DNA from: Vanilla planifolia
Lineage: Eukaryota; Streptophyta; Magnoliopsida; Asparagales; Orchidaceae
Assembly (NCBI GenBank): GCA_023846275.1
Contig: CM043875.1
Location: forward strand, 9,481,958 to 9,545,957
Reading direction: 5' to 3'
DNA: 64,000 bases
Shown here piece after piece: positions 47,480 through 58,835 of this stretch (within the stretch, counting starts at the first letter, position 1; each line of letters opens with the position of its first letter). The notes under the pieces are model-generated. The model did no database searches, was not told the origin of the DNA, and saw only the letters and a list, made by a program, of their open reading frames with translations. A program made the translations under genes and the position numbers.

Positions 47480-48345
47480 TCAATGATGATGATCTTTAAT
47501 ATAGGAGGTTATGTCATACTAGTAAGTCAACTATGTATAAATTATTTAAAGAAAGCTTAGTTAAGGGTTTAACTAATTTGCAATTAAATGATGAACACAC
47601 GTGTTATTCTTATTAAATGAGTTAGCAAACTAAGGCCACCCTTAAACAATAAAACATTCTCGCTATAGGACCATTAGAGACACTTCTTTTAGAATTTGTT
47701 GAACCTATTCAACCCCATAGTTTAGGAAAGAAGTATGGATTTGTAGTGGTAGATGATTACTCTATGTATAGATCGGTTTTATTTCTTATAAAGAAAAGTG
47801 AAGTCTTTAAGAATTTTGTTAATTTAATGACAAAAATACAAAAAATAACATGTAGTGACAATAGTCTTATTTAGGAGTGATCATGTTGGAGAATTAAAGA
47901 ATTAACCTAGGATTACTCATACTTTTTCTTGTTTAGACACCACAACAAAATGAAGTTATTTAAATAAAGAATACAGTATTAATGAACAAGGCTAGGTGTA
48001 GGATTAATGAATATAAGGTTCCTTAGTATTTTTGGGATAAAGTTGTCTGTGTGTCTTGCTATGTTATAAATTATGTATTTTTATGCCTAATCTTAAAAGT
48101 TACACCTTATGATTTACTACATTTGAAGAAACCTAACATAGCTTATTTGTAAGTGTTGTATTCTTAATAATGAAAATAGTGAATTAGGTAAGTTTGATGC
48201 AAAATTTAATGAAGATATATTCTTATGATATTCACTCAATAGTAGATCACATAAGGTGTCTAATAAGTATACCCATTTAGTCAAAGAATCCATTTATGAA
48301 ACCTTTGATCTTCTTATTAAGTATGAAATAAGGACCATGGAAAAG
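47480..48345 (+). pseudogene. pol: Copia integrase relic (element F)
   Basis: The pre-integrase motif reads DDDL-YRRLCHTSKSTMYKL then KESLVKGL (usual LWHRRLGHxSxxxLxKLxKxxLVxGLP) at 47485-47570. The core follows from 47671: PLETLLLEFVEPIQPHSLGKK then YGFVVVDDYSMY, SVLFLIKKSEVFKNF. The first catalytic D of the usual DLFGP is replaced by V. ITCSDNSLI stands where IRSDxGxEF is expected, followed by a stop. Near 48150-48300 the C-terminal part is clear: CCILNNENSELGKFDAKFNE, YSLNSRSHKVSNKYTHLVKES and YETFD. It inserted element DNA into the genome when active. Confidence 0.85.
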
Positions 48346-48507
48346 GAACTTGAGGAGCTTGTAAAAATTGAGTATTAAGGATAATAGTTTAAATAAAAAT
48401 GATAAAGAGGCAGATCAAGAATCAATATAAAAAAATTCTTAAAAATTAAAAGTTTAATATGGATCATCTTAATGACCAAATATTAGGAGACATGTAAAAG
48501 GAGTTAG
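48346..48507 (+). pseudogene. pol: Integrase-RT linker of copia F, left of G5
   Basis: DHLNDQILGDM near 48455-48490 matches the usual HPxDQIIGDxxxGVxTR block that lies between integrase and RT in Sirevirus pol. The reading is broken at 48513 by the inserted LTR and resumes at 51137. Confidence 0.65.
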
Positions 48508-48512
48508 AGCCA
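48508..48512. repeat. Target-site duplication of G5, left copy
   Basis: AGCCA directly before the TG terminus at 48513; identical to the right copy. Confidence 0.8.
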
Positions 48513-51131
48513 TGTTTTTCACCATTGGCTAGCTTAGGGCATGGTTGACCAAGGTATGCAAGATTATCTTAATTATTTTGTGCTAAATTTATAAATGCTA
48601 TTATGATTGATTTATTTAACTAATGTTTTCCTATGATTAAGGTTGGTCACCTAATTGTGGGCACATTGACCATGCACACTTTATTTAACCCAAACATGAG
48701 GGAGGAAGATCCTAAGCATCATGAGTTTAAACAAATTATGAAAGTAAGGTGGAAATTATGATTAGGGGTGTAAAAAATTTAATTTGTGCATTGATTCTTG
48801 CAATTAAGGGGATATGGAAGCATTAAAGCCTAGTAGTATCATGCATGTCATAGATACATATATGACAAGTTTGTATATAACCCTAATTAGGTTTTGTGAG
48901 GTAATTTGCTTATGATTTTAAGGGGTGCCATTATTTGTAATACTTTTAAACCCTAGTATACTTAATTTAGGTAGTACCTTAAAAGGAGGAAGTATTTAAC
49001 CAGCTCAAAATAAGGTTTAGGATGCAATTTTGCTAGAGTTTTTCAAAACCATAGCCATTACTTATAGTAAGGAGGCCATGCCCAAAAGAAGGATACTTTA
49101 CCCTAGATAAGGAGGAGAAGGTAGCTTAGTCATGTGCAAGAGGAGGAGGATGAGGTGATCTCAAGACATGAAGGAAGAAGAAGAAACATCTTGGAGAAGC
49201 CATTTATGCAACAAAAGGTAGGATAGATCGCTTAATTATACAACTAAATGTATACAAGCCCAAGGTTAAGAAATTGAATATGTCATTAAGAATTGCATGT
49301 GAAAATGTGCTTTAATTATTATGCTTCTTTTTAATAAACTTCCTTCTCATTAACTCTTTAATAAGATGAAAACAATGCTTTAGCCAAACTTATTGGTGAT
49401 TACTGAGCACATCTTTTAGTTATTTCTTCTTGGATCTCTTCATGAAATTTCATTGGAAGAAATGTATGCGTAGTTTTTGTTCTTACCAAAGATGTTTATG
49501 TTAGGTTTTTAAGGATATTAGCGTGTTATCTATGAGATCTATTAAAGAATCATTGAGTTTTTGTTAGAACATGAAAAGTTAGATGAATATGCTTTGTATG
49601 ATCTTCTTGCTAAATTTGTAATGGTCAAAACTGTGTAATTAATTTTTTCCCATGATATTTTTCATGCTAAATATGAATGGAATCCATGTTATTAAGAGTA
49701 TGGCATCATTTTATCTCTTCTTGAATAATTCAAGAACCAAAACTTCATAGTAGCATGCTTATTTAGTTTAAGTATGTAAAGATATCATGATGTGTGAGAT
49801 ATTTCCTAAATGAAATCCCAAGATTTGTTTTAAAGGATTTAATGTTAACTTGGTTGGACATGAAAATGTTGAATTGAAATTTTGAAATCATGGAATGATA
49901 CAAACTTGAACATATGAACAAGAAACCAAGATAAGAAAGTTTAGACAAACTCCCTTATGTAATTCAACTGAGACTAGATCATGAATTCTAGGATAAAAAG
50001 TTAGAATTTAGATAAAAGCCTTATGGACTTCTTTAGCCAAGAACTTCCTTGCATTAGTTTTGCTTGGTAGTTAGCCACAAGTCTTGGTTAAGCTATTGAA
50101 GGCTTGATATAAACAATTGGGTGGACTTAGAGGGCTTTTAAGGTGAGTTGTTGCTCATAGTATCAAGTTAAATAACCTAGAAGTGCTTAGTATTAGGCCC
50201 CGAAAGAATTCTAGGTTGGTCTTAGACTTGGCTAGTTTGAGGTGGTGGACTAGTTAGGATTTCAACAAAAGTCATGACCTTGAGATAAAACCTTAGCTTG
50301 GTTTACCTTAAAAGAGAGACTTTTGAGTAACCAATTAAAAGTGATGTAAGGCTTGAGTAGTTTGAGGAAAATGGGGTAACGTTTGGGTAGACCCAAGTAA
50401 GATAAGTTTAGCCTTTGTTTAGACTTTAGATCTTGGTTTTAATATGGAATAAATCTTAAGAGAAGGTTCTATTATTAGATCAAGAGCTTTGGCACTTAGT
50501 GAGTCATTATGCATACCATGGCAAGGCCTTGGGATGGAGAGGTTCTTTGGTAAAGCCTTAGATAAGGATGCTGAGCTTGACCAAGGAAATTGATTATTCT
50601 TGTGATGTTAGCTAAACCCTAGCATGGCATAATTATTGGGTAAGACTTAAGTGGGAGCTCAAGGGTAGCCAGATGGGCAAAGTGGACCTAAAGAGACCCA
50701 AGACAAGGCTAAGTAAAAAACCTAATTAATCAAGTATCATATGATCATAATAATGTACCATAAATAAATGGGTTAAGGTTTCAAAGAAACCCTAGAGTAC
50801 CCTAAATAAACAAGTTAGTTTTTAAGGAAAATCTTGGAGTAGCCTAGATAATAGTTGGACATCTTAGATGATGGAGCTAAGACTTAGAGGTAACCTTGGA
50901 TACCATTGAGAGTAGTTAAAAATCTAAGATAATATTAAGCCTTAAGGAAAACCTTAGGGTAAGCTCAGATATCTCTTCAAAGATTTGAAGACATGTCTTA
51001 AAGATATTGAGATATTGGATAATAATGAGTTGGATCAATGTTAATATGATGGGTTTTATTGGTTAGTATTTGGGCTTGGCACATTTGAGGAATTCTACAA
51101 AACATAACGTTGCTAAAAATAGGGTGTGACA
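48513..51131 (+). mobile_element. G5: gypsy solo LTR, 2.6 kb, inside copia F
   Basis: It starts TGTTTTTCACCATTGGCTAG and ends AAAATAGGGTGTGACA, with identical AGCCA duplications on both sides. The start resembles that of G4 (AATTGGCTAGCTTA) and the end those of G1 and G3. GATCTCAAG(A/C) followed by a run of GAAGAAG and an AGAAGCCATTTATGC stretch near 49150-49210 parallel 23465-23530 in G4. It is shorter than G3 and G4, so it lacks part of the interior. It separates the integrase and RT of F, whose motifs continue on the other side. Confidence 0.85.
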
Positions 51132-51136
51132 AGCCA
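51132..51136. repeat. Target-site duplication of G5, right copy
   Basis: AGCCA after the terminal CA of G5, identical to 48508-48512. Confidence 0.8.
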
Positions 51137-51960
51137 AGTTAAACCATTTAATAGTTGTATCATGAAGAACCAAAATCTGTTTTAAGCCACCTTAGACAAG
51201 TTTTGTTTGTTAAGCATGAATGAAGAGCTTTGCCAATTTGAGATGAATGATGTGTTGGAGTTAACCTAATGGTCAAGTAAACATTCTATAATTAAAACTA
51301 AATAGATATTAAAGGACAATTGGGTGAGAATCGCATACTTTTTAGAAATGAGGTTATATAAACAACCAAGCATTATGTCGAATAGAAGGAATAGATTGTT
51401 CAAGAAACATCTGCACACATAACTAGATTGTAGGACATTATAATAATCTTATCTTATGCTTATCATAAAGGCTTTGAGTTTTATCAAATTGATGTGAAAA
51501 GTTCTTTTCTAAATAGATATATAAGGAGGTTTATGTGGAACAACCTCCTAGTTTTGTGGTCCATTACAAACTAGATTATATTTTTAAATTAAAAAAGCAT
51601 TGTATGGATTGAACTCGCCCTCAAGCATGATAATATAGTTTATGTAGTTTTCATATTTCAAATGGTTTACTAGAGGTAGAGTTGACACTACACTATTTAT
51701 TAAAAATATAAAAGAATACCAATTAGTTATCAAATTTTTGTTGATGAAATAGATCCTTTTTAAATTAGTAATGAGTTTTATGAAGAATTTGCAAATCTAA
51801 CAAATAATGAGTTTAAGGAGAGTTTGATAAAAGAACCAACTTTTGTTTCTTTGATTATAACTAAAACAAGTAGAAAATGTAATTTTCATATCTTATACAA
51901 AGGATACCTTTGAAGTATTAAAGTAGTTTAGATTTGAGAATTTGAAAACTAAGGTAATCC
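51137..51960 (+). pseudogene. pol: Copia reverse transcriptase relic (element F)
   Basis: After a weak SQVKP and FEMNDVLELT (usual FERNxVWELVP) near 51230-51270, the polymerase runs through VRIAYF, IRIEGIDC and HKGF-FYQIDVKSSFLNRYI-like pieces to EVYVEQPPSFVVHYKLDYIFKLKK at about 51520-51600. A MDWTRPQA-like remnant follows (usual YGLKQAPRAWY). The catalytic YVDD is FVDE at 51737-51748 (QIFVDEIDPF). Then TSNEFYEEFANLTNNEFKESL corresponds to the STNEELCKEFxxLMxxEFEMS block. Stops and frameshifts are common. It matches the copia RT in element C, but in plus orientation. Confidence 0.85.
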
Positions 51961-52059
51961 CCATGTTCACAACTACATTACTAGATATAGATGAAAATTT
52001 AAAATCCAAGGATGTAAAGATGTATAGAAAAATAATATGCACTTTGTTGCATCAAACTA

Positions 52060-52440
52060 CTAATAAACTTGACATAATGTACAATGTATATGTTTGCATG
52101 AGATTCTGATTCAATCCTATATAGTATGACTTGTTATCAATAAAACATATATTTAGATATGCTATTAGAACACCTACCTAAAGTCTTTGGTATCCTAAGA
52201 GTTAAATAGAATTTCATACAGTTATTAATTTTTTTGGTAATAGAACAAGTAAGAAAAATATTTTTGGAACTTGTTGATTTCTTGGATGCTTATGTATTAG
52301 GCTAGTAGGAAATAAAGCTATATAGCTCTATCTACCACTAAATTTGAGTGCATAGTTGATGATATTTGTGTAAGTAAAGTTTTGTGGATTAAACAATAAT
52401 TAGAAGATTATGTCATTCAACAAGGGGAAACACTAATTTT
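52060..52440 (+). pseudogene. pol: Copia RNase H relic (element F)
   Basis: YNVYVCMRF near 52080 matches the VCLCARFQ block between RT and RNase H. Near 52240-52420, NRTSKKNIFGTC-FLGCLCI (usual RKSTSGTCQFLGxxLVSW), GNKAI-LYLPLNLSA and the LWIKQQLEDY-like VLWIKQ-LEDYVIQ appear in shifting frames. In copia elements RNase H directly follows RT, as here. Catalytic acidic positions cannot be confirmed. Confidence 0.75.
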
Positions 52441-53140
52441 TTATATAATGTTAATATCATTTTATTAAATAAAAACCCAATTCAACACTCCTTATCTAGT
52501 CACATATACATTATATATCACTTTATTTGAGAACAAGGAAATATTAATACTATCATTTTGATTTTTGTACTTCATGTGCACATGATATTTCCACAAAACA
52601 ATTAACATAAAAAAATAATATTTTAAATTGTTACATCATGAAGAGTTGTCAAACCTTTTGAGTGACTTACCATTTGAATGATGAACAATTAAGGAGAACT
52701 CTAGTATTTAGTATGTGCCATGAACTAAGAGATAGTTAAAAATGTTACCATTTAAGAAGAGCATAGATTCAAGGGGGAGGGTAGTTATTTTGTACTTCAT
52801 CATTTTTATATATTTCCATGATCATTTACTTTCTCTATTTTACTTCAAACATATACTTGTTGAAATGGTGGTCTCATCATCAAATCCCTTGAATCGAAGG
52901 AGTTTGATGTTAAAAAAATCATATAATAAGATTTACTAACATATTGTTTGAGTTTGATGCCTCAGCAAGATTAGAAGATGATGATTATTGAGCATTCTTT
53001 GGCTTTATCCTCACCATAGGCCATAAGTAAGGATGGTGCATCTCATGAGTGATAAAGCTTGGATAAACTTTGCTCTTAATAGTATGGTAGGCATCATGAG
53101 TATCTCTTATTCTATTTTGGTATGTTAGAATTTTAAAACT
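52441..53140 (+). other. 3' internal region of copia F after RNase H
   Basis: It begins with the last RNase H segment (NSTPYLVTYTLYITLFENKE-like, usual NPIQHSRTKHIDIRHHF...) and then non-coding or env-region sequence. A 65-codon open frame at 52742-52939 starts MLPFKKSIDSRGRVVILYF and has a hydrophobic stretch. Some Sireviruses carry an extra frame here, but this one is short and shows no diagnostic match. Confidence 0.45.
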
Positions 53141-53897
53141 TATGTAATTTTTATATGTTTATTAACATTAACTTGCTCAAGTCATCTTCAACTTAGTCAT
53201 CATGTATACACACTTTAATTTCTATCACAATCAAGCATTTCTTAATAGTTTACAAGTTCTACAAAATAGGCTCTTATTATTGAAGAGTTATTTATGTAGG
53301 AGAGTGAAAAGAAAACATGATGTTTCAAATTATTCTAAAATTACCCTTAGCATATAATATCATATATTTATTTTATAATATGATTAATATTGATAAAATG
53401 GTATGAAGAAGAATAGAATGGTTTAATCAAGCAATTGTACAAGTATTCTAATTCATCATATAGGTGGTTTCTTCATATTATAATATAGTTAGTTTATAAA
53501 AGTAACACATAGTCTAATTAGGATAAGAATACAAACTTTGCATAATACAATATCATGTATCATGTAGTATGATCAAATCATTAGATTATGAATAATGAAT
53601 GAACATAAATCTCAATAATTTTGTGTAACATGATAATTTTTTATTATATAGCATCATTAAGTCCTATAAATGAACATATTCTTTTTGCATCTAAACTCAA
53701 GAATTTCAAAAAGTATGTTACTATTCATCATTCAAAATAAATAGTTCATTTTAATGGAATCATATGGTATGATCCTCTCTATTATATAGTACAAATGACA
53801 GTAAAAACTTTTAATGACTAGTTTAACCTTTTAAAAATATAAAATACAATAATTATTTAGCCATTAAGTTATCATAATTAATCATTTGAAGGTCTTA
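53141..53897 (+). repeat. F: 3' LTR remnant
   Basis: The block at about 53565-53660 (TTAGATTATGAATAATGAATG...AATAATTTTGTGTAACATG) aligns with 44535-44600 of the 5' LTR, and the CATATGGTATGAT region near 53760 with 44700. The start of the LTR is not recognised, and the right end is cut at 53897 by the next element. Confidence 0.5.
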
Positions 53898-55805
53898 TGT
53901 GAAGTGTGGTTCACCAAGAGATTGGTGAATTACTAGAAATAAAAATTTTGATATCTTACAAAATATTTCAAGAAAATATTTAAAATAATTTTTTAATAAA
54001 TTTTAATATATATATATATAAGTGATTTTTTTATAAATTTTTAATTTTATTTTAAAACAATTAAGTTTTATAAAATTTGTGTAATAAAAATATACATAAT
54101 CGATTTTTAGTGATTCAGCTTATAAAATAAGCCTATGTCCACCCCCAACAAAAACAAAACAAAACAAACACAACATAAGTCTTTTGCCAAAAGATGGGTA
54201 AGCTAAACCCTCATAACAAAGAAACAAATAAGACATGCTACTATGACCTTACAATGAAATAAACGAGATAGACTATTATGGCCTTATAATGAAATAAAAT
54301 GGTAATAGAAGAAAAATATTTGATGACATAAAATCAAAATCAATACAAACAAAATCCTATATTTGATGAAATCATTAAAGAGATAGGTATCTTAATTAAA
54401 TGAATTAAGGATTGAAAAAATTAATAACTTAACTGATTTGAGAAGAAACAAAATTTTAGGAGTTTAGTGAGAGAATGATGTAGCAACATATGGAAGTGGC
54501 AATGAAAACAAGCTACTAACAGTTTGAATATTTTTGCTTAAAACTTTTCTTTTGATCACATAAAAATATCTCTCCTAATTTTGTACGGAGTTATCCTATT
54601 TATAGATATACTTTAACAACTAAAAGCATTTACTAAATATCCAATTTAGTCATTACAACTTTTACAGCTTTTGCAATATTTTAATTTGGTAATTAATAAT
54701 TAAAAAAATCACCAAGTCTTCAAAATAATGGCTAAAATAGTCGCTGAATAGGTTTCATTCAATCAGAACAATCCAACTGTTCGATCACAAGAACTACACG
54801 ATCAAATGAATGACAATAAACTAGTGTTGTTTAAAAATATGAAATTGATCTCAAATGTTAGATTTGAAACATGATCAGATGACTAGATTTAGATCCTATA
54901 TACAAAATAAATAATGACTTTGCAATTACCAAATGATGTGATTGGATAGAGGATATAATAAGGTATTATAAACAACTGGATGAGGCTCGGATCATCCAAT
55001 CACAAAATTTTATGATTGAACAATCATGATTCCTCCTGTAATTTGTGAAGGCATGTACAAAAGAAAGATGGAGTTTTAATTCTACATGTGAAGTAAACCT
55101 TAAAAATGTTGGTTTTATAGGTTAACATAATGACTAAGGTAGCCTTTTTAGGATGGGCTACCTGTTGGTTCACTTAAGAGTTCATTACCTTTGTGACTAG
55201 TGATTATTACACTTAATTTATGAAAGTGAGATTAATAACCTAATCCATGTTCAAGATTTGGATTCTCAACCTGTTTGGTGTATTGAACTGGTTCTAGCTT
55301 AAGTGCCTTGACTCGAAATGACATTAATAACTATATCGAATAGGTTTCATAATTTTTTAAGTTTTTACTAATTAATTAAAATAGATATAACATATTTATT
55401 ATTATTTTTTTATAAATATTATTTAAAGATTTCAATTATATTATTAAAATAAAAAATAATAGTCAATATAATCAAGAAGAATGAATAAAAAATTTTAGAA
55501 ACCTAAATATTTCTTTGATGATTAATTTTAATTTAATTTGTCTTCTAATAAATATTTTAATCAAGCTTAACATTTTAATTAAAATACTTAAAATTCAGTT
55601 TAAACTATATCTCTTTGTGGTTTGTCACTCCAACCATGATAATATTCATAAGATTTGATATCTGTGTATCTTCTTCTTTTAGTTCTCCCATGAATATAAA
55701 TATCGACTATCTAAAATCTAAAATTGTACTTCAATAATTTATTAGAAATACTAAAAGTTTGTTATCATCAAATAAAACACCATCACTAAAGATAGTAATA
55801 CAACA
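53898..55805 (-). mobile_element. X2: copia LTR, minus; probable 3' LTR of element H
   Basis: Read on the minus strand it starts at 55805 with TGTTGTATTACTATC and TTTGATGATAACAAAC, and ends at 53898 with GAACCACACTTCACA. GGGGGTGGACATAGGC...GAATCACTAAAAATCG marks its 3' part (54090-54150). It matches X1 (38691-40468) throughout. A GGAGAG purine tract lies directly upstream on the minus strand. This suits a 3' LTR for the minus-strand gag relic at 57-61 kb. Confidence 0.7.
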
Positions 55806-56470
55806 CTCTCCTTTTTTATGATAACAAATTTTTTAATTAAATTGATAAAAATATAAACTATTTATAAAAATAATATATAAAATAATTAAAAAAAGCTCCT
55901 CTTACATGTATTCTAATACTAGATTAATGCTCCCCTTTAATTTATATTTTTTCTTCAATTTTTATTTTCTCCCTCTTTTTGTTATCACTCAAAGAGACAT
56001 CATCTAAATTTTATAAATTATTTATAATCTTAAAATATTAATAAATTACCAACTAATTGATCATCTAATTAATTTTTTAACAAATATTTAATTATATTTT
56101 TATCCAATGAACTAAGGGTCAACTTATTCAATCCCATTCAAATTAATTTAATTAACATTTTTTTATAACTACTATCTAAAACATATTATATTAATACTGA
56201 TGTAAAATTTTCTTAAAAAGTTAAATTATTATAAGATTAATTTTAAAATCAATCAAAATTTTATATACAACTTATTGTTTAGGATGATCCTAAATTAGTT
56301 TTAAAATTTTAGGATTTTCTTCAATTGTAATTTCTTATTTATTTATTTAAATCTTTTAAATTTAATTTTTCAATCTTATTTATATTTTTATTTAGGTTTA
56401 TACTAATTTTTTATTAAAATTTATTTATCAAAATTTACATACATAATATTTGATTATAATTATTAGATTT
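55806..56470 (-). other. AT-rich 3' interior of element H
   Basis: No coding domain is visible. RT, integrase and protease are missing between gag and the 3' LTR, so element H has a large internal deletion here. Confidence 0.5.
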
Positions 56471-57288
56471 AAGAACCCAAGTCATTTTGGATTCAACACA
56501 TTTATGTGTAAATAAGGTAATATTTTCTTTCACTATCCATGTGAAAGTAGAAAATTTAGAATGAATATTAACTCTAATCTTACATTAATGTGAAGTATGA
56601 TTGGGTTGTCTATAATAGTGGCATGTAAGTATATGACTAAAATCATGTAAAATATCAACATGTCTATACATATGAGATATTCTAGTATTTGTGATAAAGA
56701 ATTATCTACTAATTAGTTTTATATTTGGAATTGAACAAGTAGAGTGTAATAATTTAAAATTACTAAATTTTTTAACTAATGATGTATGCTTATTAACTTT
56801 TTGTTTTAAATCATTATTGACTTTTTTGTATTTTTTAAATAAATGTTGGCCTTTTCTTTAATTTGTTCATAATAATCAAGATATTCATTATGTTTTTCAT
56901 TTAATTTCTTATATTTTTTACTCAAACTTTCAAACTTCTTACAAACACAAAATAATCGTTTAGCCAATTTGCTTTGGAGTAATTTACCTCCTCCTTACTT
57001 AAGTGCTCTCACTTCTTCTTTCTCTTCTTCTCTAGCCATCGTGCAAAAGATCCCTTCATTATTGTCTTCTTCTTCACTTGTATTGGTCTCTTTGAATCAC
57101 TCAAAGCACTTTCAAGGTTTTGTTCTTCTTTTTTTTCTTATTCTTTTCTTTTTCAAATATTTCTTGCATAACAAGAGACATTGGTTTGATATGTCCTGAT
57201 TTACTACATTCATGACATATAATCCTTGCTATTTTTCTTATACTTTTATTAGACTTTTAATTTCTATGTCTACCTAAAATAAAAAGAA
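56471..57288 (-). pseudogene. gag: Copia gag C-terminal relic (element H)
   Basis: Reading the minus strand downward from 57288, the sequence contains a zinc knuckle at 57176-57217 reading CHECSKSGHIKPMS. This is CX2CX4HX4 with the last cysteine changed to serine. Lysine-rich KKKKNKTLKV, acidic pieces and EEEKEEVRALK follow. Next is the coiled-coil-like stretch FESLSKKYKKLNEKHNEYL then DYYEQIKEKANIYL (about 56840-56940). Further on, CIDMLIF... and LHATIIDNPIILHINVRLE resemble the Sirevirus gag tail (CSHAxxxDNPC...). Several frameshifts are present. A plus-strand open frame at 56969-57199 is antisense to this and not a gene. Confidence 0.7.
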
Positions 57289-57685
57289 TTATAGACAAAC
57301 ATCATAGATTAGAATTATACCATATTCATCACTAGACTCCTCTTCTAAAGTGTCTTCCTTCATCTTCAATGATATTATTTGTTCATATCTCTTTGTTTTG
57401 TTATTCTCAATTAATTTTTCATCTTCTTTTCTCCTTTCTATTTCTAGCTCATTTGTCATAACCTCTCCCATCAAGTCATCTAATATCAGAGTGAAAATGT
57501 TCTTAGCCATCTTGATGGTGGTTGTCAATGTATCATACTTCTTGGGCAAAATTCTAAGAATTTTTTTCACATATTCATTCACAAAATCTAGCTTTCCCAA
57601 ACTAACAAGTGCATTAGTAATATAAGTAAATCATGCAAACATTCTTTTAATGGATTTATTTCAAAATATCCTAAATATCTCATAA
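57289..57685 (-). pseudogene. gag: Copia gag middle relic (element H), below G6
   Basis: A 103-codon minus-strand open frame (57600 down to 57289) has the UBN2-type gag pattern: MGKLDFVNEYVKKILRILPKK, YDTLTTTIKMAKNIFTLILDDLM, GEVMTNELEIERRKEDEK, ending in the acidic EEESSDEYG. These match the L...V+KIL-SLP-YD and LTLDELxGxLxxxE blocks of copia gag. Upstream on the minus strand (57600-57685) the MIMRYL (usual HDYELF) and RFTYITNALVSLG-like part follows in another frame. The reading is cut at 57690 by the solo LTR G6 and continues at 60824. Confidence 0.85.
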
Positions 57686-57690
57686 TCATG
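57686..57690. repeat. Target-site duplication of G6, left copy
   Basis: TCATG directly before TGTTACACCC; identical to 60824-60828. Confidence 0.9.
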
Positions 57691-58552
57691 TGTTACACCC
57701 CAGTTTTTTTTTTAAAAGGAAATTTATTTTTTTTACATATAGACAGCTCAGATCGTCTCATACCAATCTGAGTAGCCTACGAAAAACATAGGATATAACA
57801 CATCATTACACACCTACTTTCCTTAACTGTGTGGATCCCATCTCCCGGGTACATCGTCAAATCAGGTTCATGACTCCTGAATTAACTGATGAACTCGCGC
57901 AATGTTACTCCTACTAGACCCAATACTCCTAACCCATACCGGTAGGAGAACCGATCTAATAGAAGTCTGAACCCCCAAGGTTAAGTTCCATAGTCATGTA
58001 ATGACCTCACCATCAACAAAAAAAATATATAACATCCACCGATATGAAATGGCGCTCCACACACCATACCGTCAAGGTAGAAAATAAGATAGTGTATAAA
58101 AATGTAACTCATATGAAAAATCACAGTCCATAAAATACCACATCATCCATACGAGTACACGAGTCAGAATCACCCTCACATAATACAAGACATAAGAATA
58201 ACAGTCTCACTGAATACATCCAACAGCAACAATCAACTAACCAGAATGTCTCAGAAAATCACAGATCAGATCTCCTCCACTAGCCTACTGATCACGATCC
58301 CACCTAAGGCTGGGTGACGTCAAGTCTGCCGAGCCACTGGAAAAATATGGATAATAAAGGAATGAGCTACGCCCAGTAGGAAAGACAACTAGTAAAAAAA
58401 AACTCTCATGCAAGAGAAGGATAATAGCAATAGTATAGAAATACAGCATAACAATGTAGGGTGGAAAGGCACTCTCAGTCCCAGACTCTGACCAACCACA
58501 GTCACCCCCAGTCACACCAGAGTAGCTCTCCTCTGTGCTCCCAGGCAGCATG

Positions 58553-58654
58553 CCATCGGGACACGCCCATCTCTGCGCACGCATGGTGCCTAGGCAAAGC
58601 ATGCCAGTGGGACACGCCCATCTCTGCGCACGCATCACAACGCCTAGCACCCGA
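58553..58654. repeat. 51-bp tandem duplication in G6
   Basis: A unit containing GGGACACGCCCATCTCTGCG occurs at about 58558 and again 51 bp later. The two copies are nearly identical over the ACGCCCATCTCTGCGCACGC core. Confidence 0.85.
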
Positions 58655-58734
58655 CACCGCAGCGTCTCTCGTCAATCAATCTTCTGGAGACTATATACAA
58701 AACTAGTCACATAGATCTCTAGCCAACGTGAGAC

Positions 58735-58835
58735 ACCCCTGCCACCCTCAGGCACGCAGGCCTACACACTTGGCTAGCCACGGCGAGTCACCCCTACCAC
58801 TGCCACTCTCAGGCGCGCAGGCCTACACTCATGGA
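58735..58835. repeat. About 61-bp tandem duplication in G6
   Basis: CTCAGGCACGCAGGCCTACAC (58747) and CTCAGGCGCGCAGGCCTACAC (58808) mark two copies of a unit that also contains ACCCCTGCCAC/ACCACTGCCAC. Confidence 0.75.

Larger units (their letters stand above)
44400..53897 (+). mobile_element. F: Sirevirus-like copia element, split by G5
   Basis: This is the most complete copia copy in the window: 5' LTR (about 44400-45431), primer-binding site, gag, protease, integrase, RT, RNase H, a 3' internal region and a truncated 3' LTR. The gypsy solo LTR G5 (48513-51131) sits between integrase and RT. Domain order protease-integrase-RT-RNase H is that of Ty1/copia. The right end is cut by the LTR starting at 53898. 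Multiple stops make it defective. Confidence 0.85.

Noticed and set aside
56969..57625. Plus-strand open frames rich in Ser, Phe and Leu
   Set aside because: They are antisense to the recognisable minus-strand gag relic of element H.
58285..58650. 121-codon minus-strand open frame and overlapping plus-strand frame 58461-58706
   Set aside because: Both lie in the GC-rich LTR G6, where stops are rare. They contain the translated 51-bp duplication and no protein family features.
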